Assembly (NCBI GenBank): GCA_014656015.1
Contig: BNBP01000007.1
Span: 62,001 to 126,000, forward strand
Source: Streptomyces griseoaurantiacus
Lineage (GTDB): Bacteria; Actinomycetota; Actinomycetes; Streptomycetales; Streptomycetaceae
Direction: 5' to 3'
Length of the DNA: 64,000 nt
The translations under genes were made by a program, and so were the position numbers. Below, piece after piece: positions 17,170-25,499 of this stretch. The notes beneath the pieces were generated by a model. It searched no databases. It worked only from the letters and a program-made list of their open reading frames with translations, and had not been told where the DNA came from. Each line of letters begins with the position of its first letter. Position 1 is the stretch's first letter.

Positions 17170-18051
17170 TCAGTGTTCCCGCGGAACGCGGACCACGCCT
17201 TCCTGGATCACCGAGATCGCCAGCGCGCCGTCCCGGGTGTAGATGCGGGCCTGGCCGAGGCCGCGCCCGCCGGAGGCGGAGGGGGACTCCTGGTCGTACA
17301 GCAGCCACTCGTCGGCCCGGAACGGCCGGTGGAACCACATGGCGTGGTCCAGCGAGGCGCCGACGACGTCGCCGACCGCCCAGCCGCCCCGCCCGTGCGC
17401 GAGCAGCACGGAGTCGAGGAGGGTCATGTCGGAGACGTAGGTGGCGAGGACGACGTGCAGCAGGGGCGTGTCGATGGCCCCCTCCAGCTTGCCGTTGGCG
17501 CGGAACCACACCTGGGAGTGGGGTTCGCGCGGCTCGCCGAAGCGGCCGTAGGGCGGCTCGTCGACGTAGCGCAGGTCGACGGCCTCCCGGGCCTCCAGGA
17601 ACCGTTCGACGACCATCGGGTGCAGGTGGTCGTAGCCGCGCAGCCGCTCGCCGGAGGTGGGCAGGGTCGCCGGGTCCGGGGCGGGGGGCATCGGGGCCTG
17701 GTGGTCCAGCCCCTCCTCGAAGAGCTGGAAGGAGGCCGAGAGGTGGAAGATCGGCTGCCCGTGCTGGACCGCGACCACGCGCCGGGTGGTGAAGGACCGG
17801 CCGTCGCGGATGCGGTCGACGGTGTAGACGATCGGCGCGCCGGGGTCGCCGGGCCGCAGGAAGTACGCGTGCAGGGAGTGCGCGTGCCGGTCCTCGGGGA
17901 CCGTGCGGCCGGCGGCGACCAGCGCCTGCGCGGCGACCTGCCCGCCGAAGACCCGGGGGACGACGGCGGGCCGGGAGTGGCCGCGGAAGATGTCCCGCTC
18001 GATCCGCTCGAGGTCGAGCAGATCGAGCAGCGACTGAAGTGCCTGACTCAT
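17170..18051 (-). CDS. tesB: Acyl-CoA thioesterase II
   Basis: Hydrolyses acyl-CoA to free acid and CoA. The 293-residue double-hotdog protein shows RVFGGQVAAQALVAA near residue 33, LHAYFLRPGDP near 60, VYTVDRIRDGRSFTTRRV, and the second-hotdog motif GASLDHAMWFHRPF, whose Asp is part of the TesB catalytic triad. It ends GQARIYTRDGALAISVIQEGVVR, typical of the family. It lies between an acyl-CoA dehydrogenase 52 bp upstream and a metal transporter five bases downstream, all on the minus strand. Confidence 0.93.
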   Translation of the reverse strand: MSQALQSLLDLLDLERIERDIFRGHSRPAVVPRVFGGQVAAQALVAAGRTVPEDRHAHSLHAYFLRPGDPGAPIVYTVDRIRDGRSFTTRRVVAVQHGQPIFHLSASFQLFEEGLDHQAPMPPAPDPATLPTSGERLRGYDHLHPMVVERFLEAREAVDLRYVDEPPYGRFGEPREPHSQVWFRANGKLEGAIDTPLLHVVLATYVSDMTLLDSVLLAHGRGGWAVGDVVGASLDHAMWFHRPFRADEWLLYDQESPSASGGRGLGQARIYTRDGALAISVIQEGVVRVPREH

Positions 18052-18103
18052 ATGTCAGTTCTATCCTGCGTGTTCTTCGTGCCTGGGGCCGGGCCGGAGC
18101 CGG

Positions 18104-19261
18104 TCACAGCCCCATGTTCTTGGCGATGATCGACTTCATGATCTCGCTCGTGCCGCCGTAGATCCGGTTGACCCGGTTGTCGGCGTACAGACGGGCGATG
18201 GGGTACTCGTTCATGTAGCCGTAGCCGCCGTGGAGCTGGAGGCAGCGGTCGATGACGCGGTGGGCGACCTCGGTGCAGAACAGCTTGGCGGAGGCGGCCT
18301 CGGCGGCCGTCAGCTCACCGGCGTCCAGGGCCTCCAGGGCGCGGTCGGCGACCGCCTCGGCGGCGTCCACCTCGGCCTGGCAGGCGGCCAGCTCGAACTT
18401 GGTGTTCTGGAAGCTGGCGACGGTCTTGCCGAAGACCGTGCGGTCCTGCACGTACTCCTTGGCGAACCGGACCGCGGCCTTGGCCTGCGCGTACGCGCCG
18501 AAGGCGATGCCCCAGCGCTCGGAGGGGAGGTTGGCGCCGAGGTAGTGGAAGCCCTTGTTCTCCTCGCCGAGGAGGTCCTCGGTGGGGACCTTGACGTCGA
18601 CGAAGGCCAGCTCGGCGGTGTCGGAGGTCTTCAGGCCCAGCTTGTCCAGCTTGCGGCCGACCGAGTAGCCCTCGGACTTCGTGTCGACGGCGAAGAGGGA
18701 GATGCCGAAGCGGCGGTCCTCGGCGGTCGGCGCGGCGGTGCGGGCGCAGACGATGACGCGGTCGGCGTGGACGCCGCCGGTGATGAAGGTCTTGGCGCCG
18801 TTGAGGACGTAGTGCGTGCCGTCCTCGCTGAGCTTCGCGGTGGTCTTCATGCCGGCGAGGTCGGAGCCGGTGCCCGGCTCGGTCATCGCGATCGCCCACA
18901 TCTCCTCGGCGGAGACGAACTTGGGCAGGTAGCGCTTCTTCTGCTCGTCGGTGGCGAGCATCTTGATGTAGGGGAGCGCGAGCAGCACGTGCACGCCGGA
19001 GCCGCCGAAGGTGACGCCCGCGCGGGCGGTCTCCTCGTACTGGACGGCCTCGAACTTGTGGCTCTCCAGGCCGGCGCCGCCGTACTCCTCGGGCACGTTG
19101 ATGCCGAAGAGGCCCAGCTCGGCGAGCTTGTAGTAGAACTCGCGGGGCACGATGCCCTGCGTGAACCACTCGTCGTACGCCGGTACGACCTCGGCCTCGA
19201 TGAAGGCGCGGAGGGTCTCCCGGAACGCCTCGTGATCCTCGTTGAACACCGTACGGCGCAC
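18104..19261 (-). CDS. Acyl-CoA dehydrogenase (second, FadE-like)
   Basis: A 385-residue ACAD. Motifs are WAIAMTEPGTGSDLAGMKTTAKL near residue 125, LNGAKTFITGG near 155, and LQLHGGYGYMNEYPIARLYADNRVNRIYGGTSEI at the C-terminus. Before GTSE it has Gly, not the Glu used by short- and medium-chain enzymes, so its catalytic base must lie elsewhere, as in long-chain and isovaleryl types. It differs from the 8373-9533 paralogue in this respect. Upstream there is a 22-bp palindrome of TetR type, so acyl-CoA-responsive repression is likely. TesB follows on the same strand. Confidence 0.9.
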   Translation of the reverse strand: MRRTVFNEDHEAFRETLRAFIEAEVVPAYDEWFTQGIVPREFYYKLAELGLFGINVPEEYGGAGLESHKFEAVQYEETARAGVTFGGSGVHVLLALPYIKMLATDEQKKRYLPKFVSAEEMWAIAMTEPGTGSDLAGMKTTAKLSEDGTHYVLNGAKTFITGGVHADRVIVCARTAAPTAEDRRFGISLFAVDTKSEGYSVGRKLDKLGLKTSDTAELAFVDVKVPTEDLLGEENKGFHYLGANLPSERWGIAFGAYAQAKAAVRFAKEYVQDRTVFGKTVASFQNTKFELAACQAEVDAAEAVADRALEALDAGELTAAEAASAKLFCTEVAHRVIDRCLQLHGGYGYMNEYPIARLYADNRVNRIYGGTSEIMKSIIAKNMGL

Positions 19262-19599
19262 TGCCGCCTCCCTCGATCCCCTGAGTGGTCTCCAAGCGCC
19301 GACGGTCCTTCGGTGCGGCGGTCGTCCGAGGTGACGGACGTCCGGCGCGGTGTTTGTCTAAGCGCTTGCTCAGACACCAAGGTACCGACGGGTAGGGACC
19401 GGCGTCCAGGGCGGGTGCGCGGGCGGGGCCGTAACGCTCGTCACGCGGGGCCGCGCGGCCGGGGGAGTTCCGCCGGTCAGGCCTTATCGTCGGGGGCGCG
19501 CACGCCACCGCGTGCGCGCCCCGGCCCGCGGTCCTCCTCGGCACCCCGAACCCCCGCCCGGCCGGGCAGCTCACCGCACGCAGAAAGAGGCAGCGCCCC
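19262..19599. other. Divergent control region between an acyl-CoA dehydrogenase and agmatinase
   Basis: 338 bp without a convincing gene. It holds the 19355-19376 palindrome and must contain both divergent promoters. The agmatinase ATG is preceded by GAAAGAGG-type purines. No further structure was recognised. Confidence 0.6.
19355..19376. promoter_or_regulatory. TetR-type operator upstream of the acyl-CoA dehydrogenase
   Basis: The 22-bp site has outer arms TGTCT/AGACA and inner AGC/GCT elements (core AAGCGCTTGCTC). It lies about 94 bp upstream of the dehydrogenase start. Sites of this form precede fatty-acid degradation genes in actinomycetes, from general knowledge. No TetR gene is adjacent, so the regulator is presumably elsewhere. 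Confidence 0.7.
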
Positions 19600-20568
19600 A
19601 TGAGCAGCGAGACGCCCCGAGGCCCCGTCGACTCCTCCCGCGTCCCCCGGTACGCGGGCCCCGCCACCTTCGCCCGGCTGCCCCGGCTCGACGAGGTCGG
19701 CGGCCGCGCCGACGTCGCCGTCGTGGGCGTGCCCTTCGACTCCGGCGTCTCCTACCGGCCCGGCGCCCGCTTCGGCGGCAACGCGATCCGTGAGGCCTCC
19801 CGGCTGCTGCGCCCCTACAACCCCGCGCAGGACGCCTCCCCCTTCGCCCTCGCCCAGGTCGCCGACGCGGGCGACATCGCCGCCAACCCCTTCCGCATCG
19901 AGGAGGCCGTGGAGACGATCGAGGCGGCCGCCGACGACCTCCTCGGCACCGGGGCCCGCCTGATGACCCTCGGCGGCGACCACACCATCGCGCTGCCGCT
20001 GCTGCGCGCGGTGGCCAAGAAGCACGGCCCGGTGGCCCTGCTCCACTTCGACGCCCACCTCGACACCTGGGACACCTACTTCGGCGCCGCGTACACCCAC
20101 GGCACCCCGTTCCGGCGGGCGGTGGAGGAGGGCATCCTCGACACCTCCGCCCTCTCCCACGTCGGCACCCGCGGCCCCCTCTACGGCAAGCAGGACCTCA
20201 CCGACGACGAGAAGATGGGCTTCGGCATCGTCACCTCGGCGGACGTCTACCGGCGCGGCGCCGACGAGGTCGCCGACCAGCTCCGGCAGCGCATCGGCGA
20301 CCGCCCCCTCTACATCTCCATCGACATCGACTGCCTCGACCCCGCCCACGCCCCGGGCACCGGCACCCCGGAGGCGGGCGGCATGACCTCCCGCGAACTC
20401 CTGGAGATCCTGCGCGGCCTGGCCGCCTGCGACGTGGTCTCCGCGGACGTCGTCGAGGTCGCCCCCGCCTACGACCACGCCGAGATCACCTCGGTCGCCG
20501 CCTCCCACACGGCCTACGAGCTGACGACGCTGATGACGCGGCGGATCGCGGCCGAACGCGCCGAGTGA
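19600..20568 (+). CDS. speB: Agmatinase / ureohydrolase
   Basis: A 322-residue ureohydrolase that probably releases urea from agmatine or a related guanidino compound. The binuclear Mn site is visible: [11 protein letters not shown] near residue 128, [10 protein letters not shown] near 150, and [22 protein letters not shown] near 243. YKEX-like substrate-loop differences between agmatinase and guanidinobutyrase cannot be judged by eye. The N-terminus has [12 protein letters not shown] and [18 protein letters not shown], typical of the SpeB group. It is divergent from the acyl-CoA dehydrogenase and followed 72 bp later by an LLM oxidoreductase on the same strand. Confidence 0.92.
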   Translation: MSSETPRGPVDSSRVPRYAGPATFARLPRLDEVGGRADVAVVGVPFDSGVSYRPGARFGGNAIREASRLLRPYNPAQDASPFALAQVADAGDIAANPFRIEEAVETIEAAADDLLGTGARLMTLGGDHTIALPLLRAVAKKHGPVALLHFDAHLDTWDTYFGAAYTHGTPFRRAVEEGILDTSALSHVGTRGPLYGKQDLTDDEKMGFGIVTSADVYRRGADEVADQLRQRIGDRPLYISIDIDCLDPAHAPGTGTPEAGGMTSRELLEILRGLAACDVVSADVVEVAPAYDHAEITSVAASHTAYELTTLMTRRIAAERAE

Positions 20569-20640
20569 CCCGGGGGCGGGCCGGGCGGGCCGCGGATCAC
20601 TGAGGTGACGCCCGGGGCGCGTGTGGGTAGGGAGGGAGGC

Positions 20641-21516
20641 ATGATCGCTCTCGGTGCCGTCTTCCGCCCCCAGCTCCCGCCCGAACGCCTCCGCTCCGTC
20701 GCCGAACTCGCCGACCGGGCGGGTCTCGACGAGCTCTGGCTCTGGGAGGACTGCTTCCGCGAGGGCGGCATCGCGTCCGCCGCCGCCGCGCTCGCCTGGA
20801 CCGAACGCGTCCGGGTCGGGGTCGGACTGCTGCCCGTGCCGCTGCGGAACGTCACCCTGACGGCGATGGAGGCCGCCGCCCTGCACCGCATGTTCCCGGG
20901 CCGTGCGGTCCTCGGCGTCGGACACGGGGCGCAGGACGGGATGGGGCGGGCCGGTGCGCGGGTCGAGTCCCCGATGACCCTGCTGCGGGAGTACCTGGAC
21001 GCGCTGCGCGCCCTGCTGCGCGGGGAGCGGGTGACGGCCGAGGGCCGGTACGTGCGGCTCGACGGCGTCGCCCTCGACTGGCCGCCGCAGGGCCCCGTCG
21101 AGGTGCTCGCGGGCGGCATCGGCCCGCGCACCCTGCGGCTGACCGGGGAGGCCGCCGACGGCACGATCCTGACCGCCGGCACCTCGCCGGACCGGGTGCG
21201 CGCCGCCCGGCGGCTCCTCGCGGAGGGCCGCGCGGCGGCCGGACGCGCGGAGGAGGACCACCGGATCGTCGTCTACCTGCTCACCGCCCGGGGCGCCGAC
21301 GCGGTGGAACGGGTCCGCGCCGACGTGCTCGCCGAGGGGGCGGGCGGGGACCCGGACGCGGCGGTCGCCGGTGACGCGGAGACCGTCGCCCGGGCGGTGC
21401 GGGAGCTGGCCGGGGCGGGGGCCGACGCGGTGATCCTCCAGCCCACCGCCGACGAGCCCGATCCCGAGGGGTTCGTGCGCTTCGCCGCGGAGGAGGTGCG
21501 GCCCCTCGTGCCGTGA
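20641..21516 (+). CDS. LLM-class (F420-dependent) oxidoreductase
   Basis: A 291-residue luciferase-like monooxygenase-fold protein, probably using F420 or FMN; the substrate is unknown. The barrel begins IALGAVFRPQLPPERLRSVAELADRAGLDELWLWEDCF. Next come RVRVGVGLLPVPLRNVTLTAMEAAALHRMFPGRAVLGVGHG and AGGIGPRTLRLTGEAADGTILTAG, the usual order for F420-dependent reductases. The ATG at 20641 has a strong GGAGGGAGG site directly upstream, so it is preferred over earlier in-frame starts. It ends 75 bp from the convergent endonuclease gene with a strong hairpin between. Confidence 0.88.
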   Translation: MIALGAVFRPQLPPERLRSVAELADRAGLDELWLWEDCFREGGIASAAAALAWTERVRVGVGLLPVPLRNVTLTAMEAAALHRMFPGRAVLGVGHGAQDGMGRAGARVESPMTLLREYLDALRALLRGERVTAEGRYVRLDGVALDWPPQGPVEVLAGGIGPRTLRLTGEAADGTILTAGTSPDRVRAARRLLAEGRAAAGRAEEDHRIVVYLLTARGADAVERVRADVLAEGAGGDPDAAVAGDAETVARAVRELAGAGADAVILQPTADEPDPEGFVRFAAEEVRPLVP

Positions 21517-21552
21517 CCCCGGGCCGGGCGCGGCGAGGCACGGTGCCGTGGC

Positions 21553-21578
21553 CGGGCGGCGGCGTCCGCCGCCGCCCG
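21553..21578. terminator. Bidirectional hairpin between LLM oxidoreductase and endonuclease
   Basis: CGGGCGGCGGCG (21553-21564) and CGCCGCCGCCCG (21567-21578) form an almost loopless, very GC-rich stem between two convergent genes. Confidence 0.7.
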
Positions 21579-21590
21579 TGGCCGCACCGC

Positions 21591-22451
21591 CTACCAGATC
21601 GACTCGACCCACTCCGGGTGGTCGATGAACGGGTTGCGGTTGTGCTGGTAGGTGTCGTAGATGACGTCGTTGCGCTTCTCCTCGAAGGCGCTCGGCGGGT
21701 CCTGCTCGTTCCACGCCTTGAGGACGGAGAGCTTGCCGATGTTCGGCTTGCTGCCGTTGCCGACCTGCTCGTTGGGCTCCAGGTCGGCGAAGCCGTCGTC
21801 GCCCTCGTAGCGCACGGCCATGTAGAGGATCATGCGGGCCACGTCGCCCTTGACCGCGTCGCGCGGTTCGAAGGAGTCGGAGTCCACGCGGCTGCCGCCG
21901 CCGTTCGCGACCGCGCTGCCGCCGTTGTCGAAGTCCAGGTTGCCGCGGACGCTGTTGACCTTGACGTCCGTGGGGCGCAGGTGGTGCAGGTCGGTGCCGG
22001 GGCCGGTCGCCGTGCCGAAGTCGCCGTGGGACTTGGCCCAGGTGTGCTCGCGGTTCCAGTCGCCGACGTCGCCCCCGTTCAGGGACTTGCTGCGGGAGAC
22101 GCCGCTGTACAGCAGGATCACGTTGCTGCTGTTGTTCGGGTCCTGGTCGGTGACCTTCAGGGCGTTCCAGACCGCGGAGTAGGAGATCTTGGTCTGGTTG
22201 CTGATGATCGTGTGGAGGGCCGACTTCAGGCTGCTGCCGGTCTTGCCGACGGCGTTCTTGTAGTACGTCGAGTCGTACGGGCTCGTGGTGGCCGTCGCGG
22301 CCGTGACGGCCGTCGTCCTCGCGGACACCGGGGTGGGGGAGGCCGGTGTCGCGGAGGCCGGGGCCGCGCTCAGGGCCGGGGCGGTGAGCCCGGCCAGAAC
22401 GGTGGCGGTGGCCCAGGCCACCGCCTTGCGGTGGATACGTGCTGCCGTCAT
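21591..22451 (-). CDS. Secreted endonuclease I family nuclease
   Basis: A 286-residue exported nuclease of the endonuclease I (EndA/BsnI) family with a beta-beta-alpha-metal fold. Residues 1-35 form a Sec signal peptide (KAVAWATATVLAGLTAPALSAAPASA). A Ser/Thr/Ala linker runs to about residue 60. The catalytic region reads GDWNREHTWAKSHGDF, DLHHLRPTDVKVNSVRGN and LDFDNGG, with the His of NREHTW as the expected general base. The C-terminal YQHNRNPFIDHPEW is a family hallmark. It probably degrades extracellular DNA or RNA for phosphate and nucleosides. It is downstream of the MFS gene on the same strand, with 146 bp between. Confidence 0.92.
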   Translation of the reverse strand: MTAARIHRKAVAWATATVLAGLTAPALSAAPASATPASPTPVSARTTAVTAATATTSPYDSTYYKNAVGKTGSSLKSALHTIISNQTKISYSAVWNALKVTDQDPNNSSNVILLYSGVSRSKSLNGGDVGDWNREHTWAKSHGDFGTATGPGTDLHHLRPTDVKVNSVRGNLDFDNGGSAVANGGGSRVDSDSFEPRDAVKGDVARMILYMAVRYEGDDGFADLEPNEQVGNGSKPNIGKLSVLKAWNEQDPPSAFEEKRNDVIYDTYQHNRNPFIDHPEWVESIW

Positions 22452-22597
22452 GTGGGGGGTCCCCTTCTACGCGGGTTGAACGGGGGCGGCAGACGGGAGC
22501 GTGACATGAACATGTGAACGTGTAAAGGGTGCGGCGGAGCCGTCGGGCGAAGCGGGGGCGTCGTCGCGGTGCCGCTCCGTCCGCCGGTCACTGCACG

Positions 22598-23998
22598 TCA
22601 GGCTCCGGCCCCGGGTGCGGGTTTGGCCGCCCGGGCGTCGTACTCCCAGAACGGCCGGACCAGCAGGGCGGCCCCCAGGACGAGCACCACGCACACCAAC
22701 GCCGCGCCGGACCACGCGACCGTGAGGGAGGCCACGGCGGCCGTCGTCCCGGCGCGCAGGTCGCCCAGGCGGGGACCGCCGGACACCACCACCGTGAACA
22801 CGCCCTGGAGTCGGCCGCGCAGCCGGTCCGGCGCGTAGGTCTGGAGGATCGTCTGCCGGTAGACGGCGCTGACGAGGTCCGCGGCCCCGGCGAGGACCAG
22901 CAGCGCCACCGCGGCCCACAGACTGCGGGCGAACCCGGCCGCCGCGACGGCCGCCGCCCAGACGACGACCGCGAGGGTCAGCGCCACCCCCTGGCGCCGC
23001 ACCCGCCCGATCCACCCGCTGAACAGCCCGGCCGCGAGCGAGCCGGCCGCGATCGCCGCGTACAGCGGGCCCACCCCGCCGTGGAACCGCTCGGCGGCCG
23101 CCTGCGGGAACAGGGCCTGCGGCATGGCGAGCACCATCGCCGCGATGTCCACCGCGAAGGACATCACCAGCACCGGGCTCCCGCCCAGGAACCGCAGCCC
23201 GTCGAGGACCGAGCGCAGCCCGGGGCGCCCGGTGGCCCCCTGTGCGGGCGGGAGCGGAGGCAGCCGGAGGGCCGCGTACAGGGCCGCCGTGAACAGCAGG
23301 GCGTCCGCCCCGTAGGCGAGGGAGAAACCGCCGGGCAGCGAGAGCAGCAGGCCGGCGAGCAGCGGGCCGAGCACCTGCCCCAGGTCGCCGGCGGTGTACA
23401 GCAGTGCGTTGGCGCCCGGGATCTGCTCCACCGGGACCAGCAGCGGCACGATCGCCCCGCGCACCGAGGAGGAGACCGCGAAGCCGCCGGACTGCACGGC
23501 GACCAGGGCGAGGATCAGCGCCGGGGAGCGCACCTCCAGCACGCTCTGCAGCAGCAGTGCGAGGGTCACCGCCCAGGTGAGCAGGCAGGAGCCGAGGTAG
23601 AGCCGGCGCCGGTCGACCGCGTCGGCGACGGCGCCCCCGTACAGCCCGAACACGACGATCGGCAGCAGCCCGACCAGCCCGCCGAGGCCGACGATCAGTG
23701 AGGACCCGGTGAGCGCGTAGAGCTGCACCGGGACGGCGACGGAGGTGAGCATGACGCCGACGAGAGCGGCGCCCTGCCCGAGGAAGGTCCGCCGGAAGGC
23801 GGGCAGGGCGAGCGGCCGGGTGTCGGCGACGGCCCGCCGCAGCAGCCCGCGCAGCCCGGTGCGGGGGGTGCCGTTCGCCGCTTCCGCCGCTTCCGTGGCT
23901 TCCGCCGCTCCCGCGGCTTCCTGTGCGGACTCCGGTCCGTGCCGCCCCGGTTCGGGCTCGGGTGTCTCAGGGGTGGCCGTCGAAGGGGTGTGGCTCAT
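22598..23998 (-). CDS. MFS efflux transporter
   Basis: A 466-residue major facilitator with about 12 membrane helices; the first begins at AFRRTFLGQGAALVGVMLTSVAVPVQLYALTGSS, near residue 75. The long hydrophilic N-terminus is rich in Thr, Pro, Glu and Ala. Loop motif A-like GGAVADAVDRRRLYLGS is present between helices 2 and 3. It resembles the DHA3/enterobactin-exporter-like branch (EntS fold), judged only by general wording. The ATG lies where a divergent AraC gene could also start. The AraC regulator probably controls it, making this a regulator/efflux pair. Confidence 0.87.
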   Translation of the reverse strand: MSHTPSTATPETPEPEPGRHGPESAQEAAGAAEATEAAEAANGTPRTGLRGLLRRAVADTRPLALPAFRRTFLGQGAALVGVMLTSVAVPVQLYALTGSSLIVGLGGLVGLLPIVVFGLYGGAVADAVDRRRLYLGSCLLTWAVTLALLLQSVLEVRSPALILALVAVQSGGFAVSSSVRGAIVPLLVPVEQIPGANALLYTAGDLGQVLGPLLAGLLLSLPGGFSLAYGADALLFTAALYAALRLPPLPPAQGATGRPGLRSVLDGLRFLGGSPVLVMSFAVDIAAMVLAMPQALFPQAAAERFHGGVGPLYAAIAAGSLAAGLFSGWIGRVRRQGVALTLAVVVWAAAVAAAGFARSLWAAVALLVLAGAADLVSAVYRQTILQTYAPDRLRGRLQGVFTVVVSGGPRLGDLRAGTTAAVASLTVAWSGAALVCVVLVLGAALLVRPFWEYDARAAKPAPGAGA

Positions 23999-24053
23999 GG
24001 GCACCACCCTTGTCCACACCCACCCCCGTCGGCTTTCGATAACCTGTCCACTT

Positions 24054-24794
24054 GTGTCGCAGAACCGCCAAGACCATCACCCCGGCGAACTCATCGCCCG
24101 GCACCGGCACGAGGACCACCAACTCGTCTACGTCGCCAGGGGAGTTCTGGCCGTGCGGACCGACCACGGGGCATGGGTGGCGGGCGCCCGGCGGGCCGTC
24201 TGGGTCCCGGCCGGCACCTGGCACGAACACCGGGTCCACGGGCACACCGAGGTGCACACCCTCCACTTCCCCCTCGGCTGCACCCCGCTGCCCACCGGTA
24301 CCCCGACCGTCATCGCCGTTCCCGCGCTGCTGCGCGAACTCCTCGTCGCCAGCACCGAGCCCGGTCTCACCACCGGCGAGAGCGACCGGCTGCGCGCGGT
24401 CATCGAGGACCGGCTGTGCCGCGCCGACATCGCCCCGCTCCAGCTCCCCTGCGCCCGCGACCCCCGCCTCCACCAGGCCTGCCGCATCGTCACGGACGAC
24501 CTCGCCCGGCCGCTCACCATCGCCCGCCTCGCCCGCGAGGTCGGCCTCAGCGAACGGCACCTGAGCAGGCTGTTCCACACCGAGTTCGGCACGACGTACC
24601 CCCAGTGGCGGACCACGGCCCGCCTCTTCCAGGCGATGATCGAACTCACCGACGGCGCCACGGTCACCGAGACGGCCCACCGCTGCGGCTGGTCCACCCC
24701 CAGCGCCTTCGTCGCGACCTTCACCCGCACCTTGGGCCAGACCCCGGGCGCCTACCGGTCGGCGGGCGCCCGCCCCCCGGAGGCGGCACGATGA
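24054..24794 (+). CDS. AraC-family regulator, divergent from the MFS gene
   Basis: A 246-residue regulator. The N-terminal cupin domain reads HHPGELIARHRHEDHQLVYVARGVLAV with GAWVAGARRAVWVPAGTWHEHRVHGHTEV, where several His could bind metal. The C-terminal double helix-turn-helix runs from PLTIARLAREVGLSERHLSRLFHTEFG to VTETAHRCGWSTPSAFVATFTRTLGQTPGAYR. I prefer GTG 24054, just before SQNRQDHHPGE. An ATG at 23997 is also in frame but would overlap the divergent MFS start codon itself, leaving neither gene a leader. The intergenic space with the preferred start is 55 bp. Confidence 0.85.
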   Translation: MSQNRQDHHPGELIARHRHEDHQLVYVARGVLAVRTDHGAWVAGARRAVWVPAGTWHEHRVHGHTEVHTLHFPLGCTPLPTGTPTVIAVPALLRELLVASTEPGLTTGESDRLRAVIEDRLCRADIAPLQLPCARDPRLHQACRIVTDDLARPLTIARLAREVGLSERHLSRLFHTEFGTTYPQWRTTARLFQAMIELTDGATVTETAHRCGWSTPSAFVATFTRTLGQTPGAYRSAGARPPEAAR

Positions 24795-24849
24795 GTTCCG
24801 GGGCGCCGGACGGTCAGAGGACCGACCCCGATCCCGAGGAGGACCTCCG

Positions 24850-25419
24850 ATGCGCAAGGTGACCTGTTCCATGAGCGTCTCGCTCGACGGCTACATCGTC
24901 GGTCCCGACGGCCGCTTCGACTGGTCGGTGCCCGACGCGGAGGTCTTCCGCCTCGCCATGGACGAGGTGCGCGGACTCGACGTCCACCTGCTGGGGCGGC
25001 GGCTGTACGAGACGATGGTGTACTGGGAGGACGCCGACGAGAAGCCCGAACTCGACGACCAGGAACGCGAGTTCGCCGCGATCTGGAACGCGCTCCCCAA
25101 GGTGGTGTTCTCCACCACGCTGCAGGGCGCGCAGGTGCGGGGCAACGCCCGCCTGGCCTCCGGCGGCCCGGCGGAGGAGATCCGACGGCTGCGTGCTGAG
25201 CCGGGGGAGGGCGACATCGGGATCGGCGGGGCGACGCTCGCCGCCGAGGCGGCGGCGCACGGTTTGATCGACGAGTACCGGATCAGGGTCTACCCGGTGC
25301 TGGTCGGCGGCGGCACACCGTTCTTCCCCCGCGACGAACGCCGGGCCGACCTCGCCCTCGCCGAGACCCGCACGTTCGACTCGGGGGTCGTCTACCTCCG
25401 CTATCAGGTGCGGCGTTAG
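24850..25419 (+). CDS. Dihydrofolate reductase/RibD C-terminal family protein
   Basis: A 189-residue protein of the RibD_C family (YyaP/YwjB-like). Motifs are TCSMSVSLDGYIVGPDGRFDWS at the N-terminus, HLLGRRLYETM near 55, PKVVFSTTL near 95, GDIGIGGATLAAEAAAHGLIDEYRIRVYPVLVGGGTPFF near 120-155. It probably binds NADPH; the substrate is unknown. The ATG follows GAGGACCTCCG, with GAGG about 7 nt upstream. It is the last gene before the catabolic island and is convergent with it. Confidence 0.88.
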   Translation: MRKVTCSMSVSLDGYIVGPDGRFDWSVPDAEVFRLAMDEVRGLDVHLLGRRLYETMVYWEDADEKPELDDQEREFAAIWNALPKVVFSTTLQGAQVRGNARLASGGPAEEIRRLRAEPGEGDIGIGGATLAAEAAAHGLIDEYRIRVYPVLVGGGTPFFPRDERRADLALAETRTFDSGVVYLRYQVRR

Positions 25420-25499
25420 AGCCTTTCCGGCGGATCAAGCCGCAGGAGGGGAACGGTGCCTTGTTCTGTCGCCGCCGCTTTCGGGCGGTCCGCCGGAGG

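Noticed and set aside
24010..24043. Possible promoter TTGTCC...GATAAC before the AraC gene
   Set aside because: Spacer of 22 bp is too long for a standard promoter.
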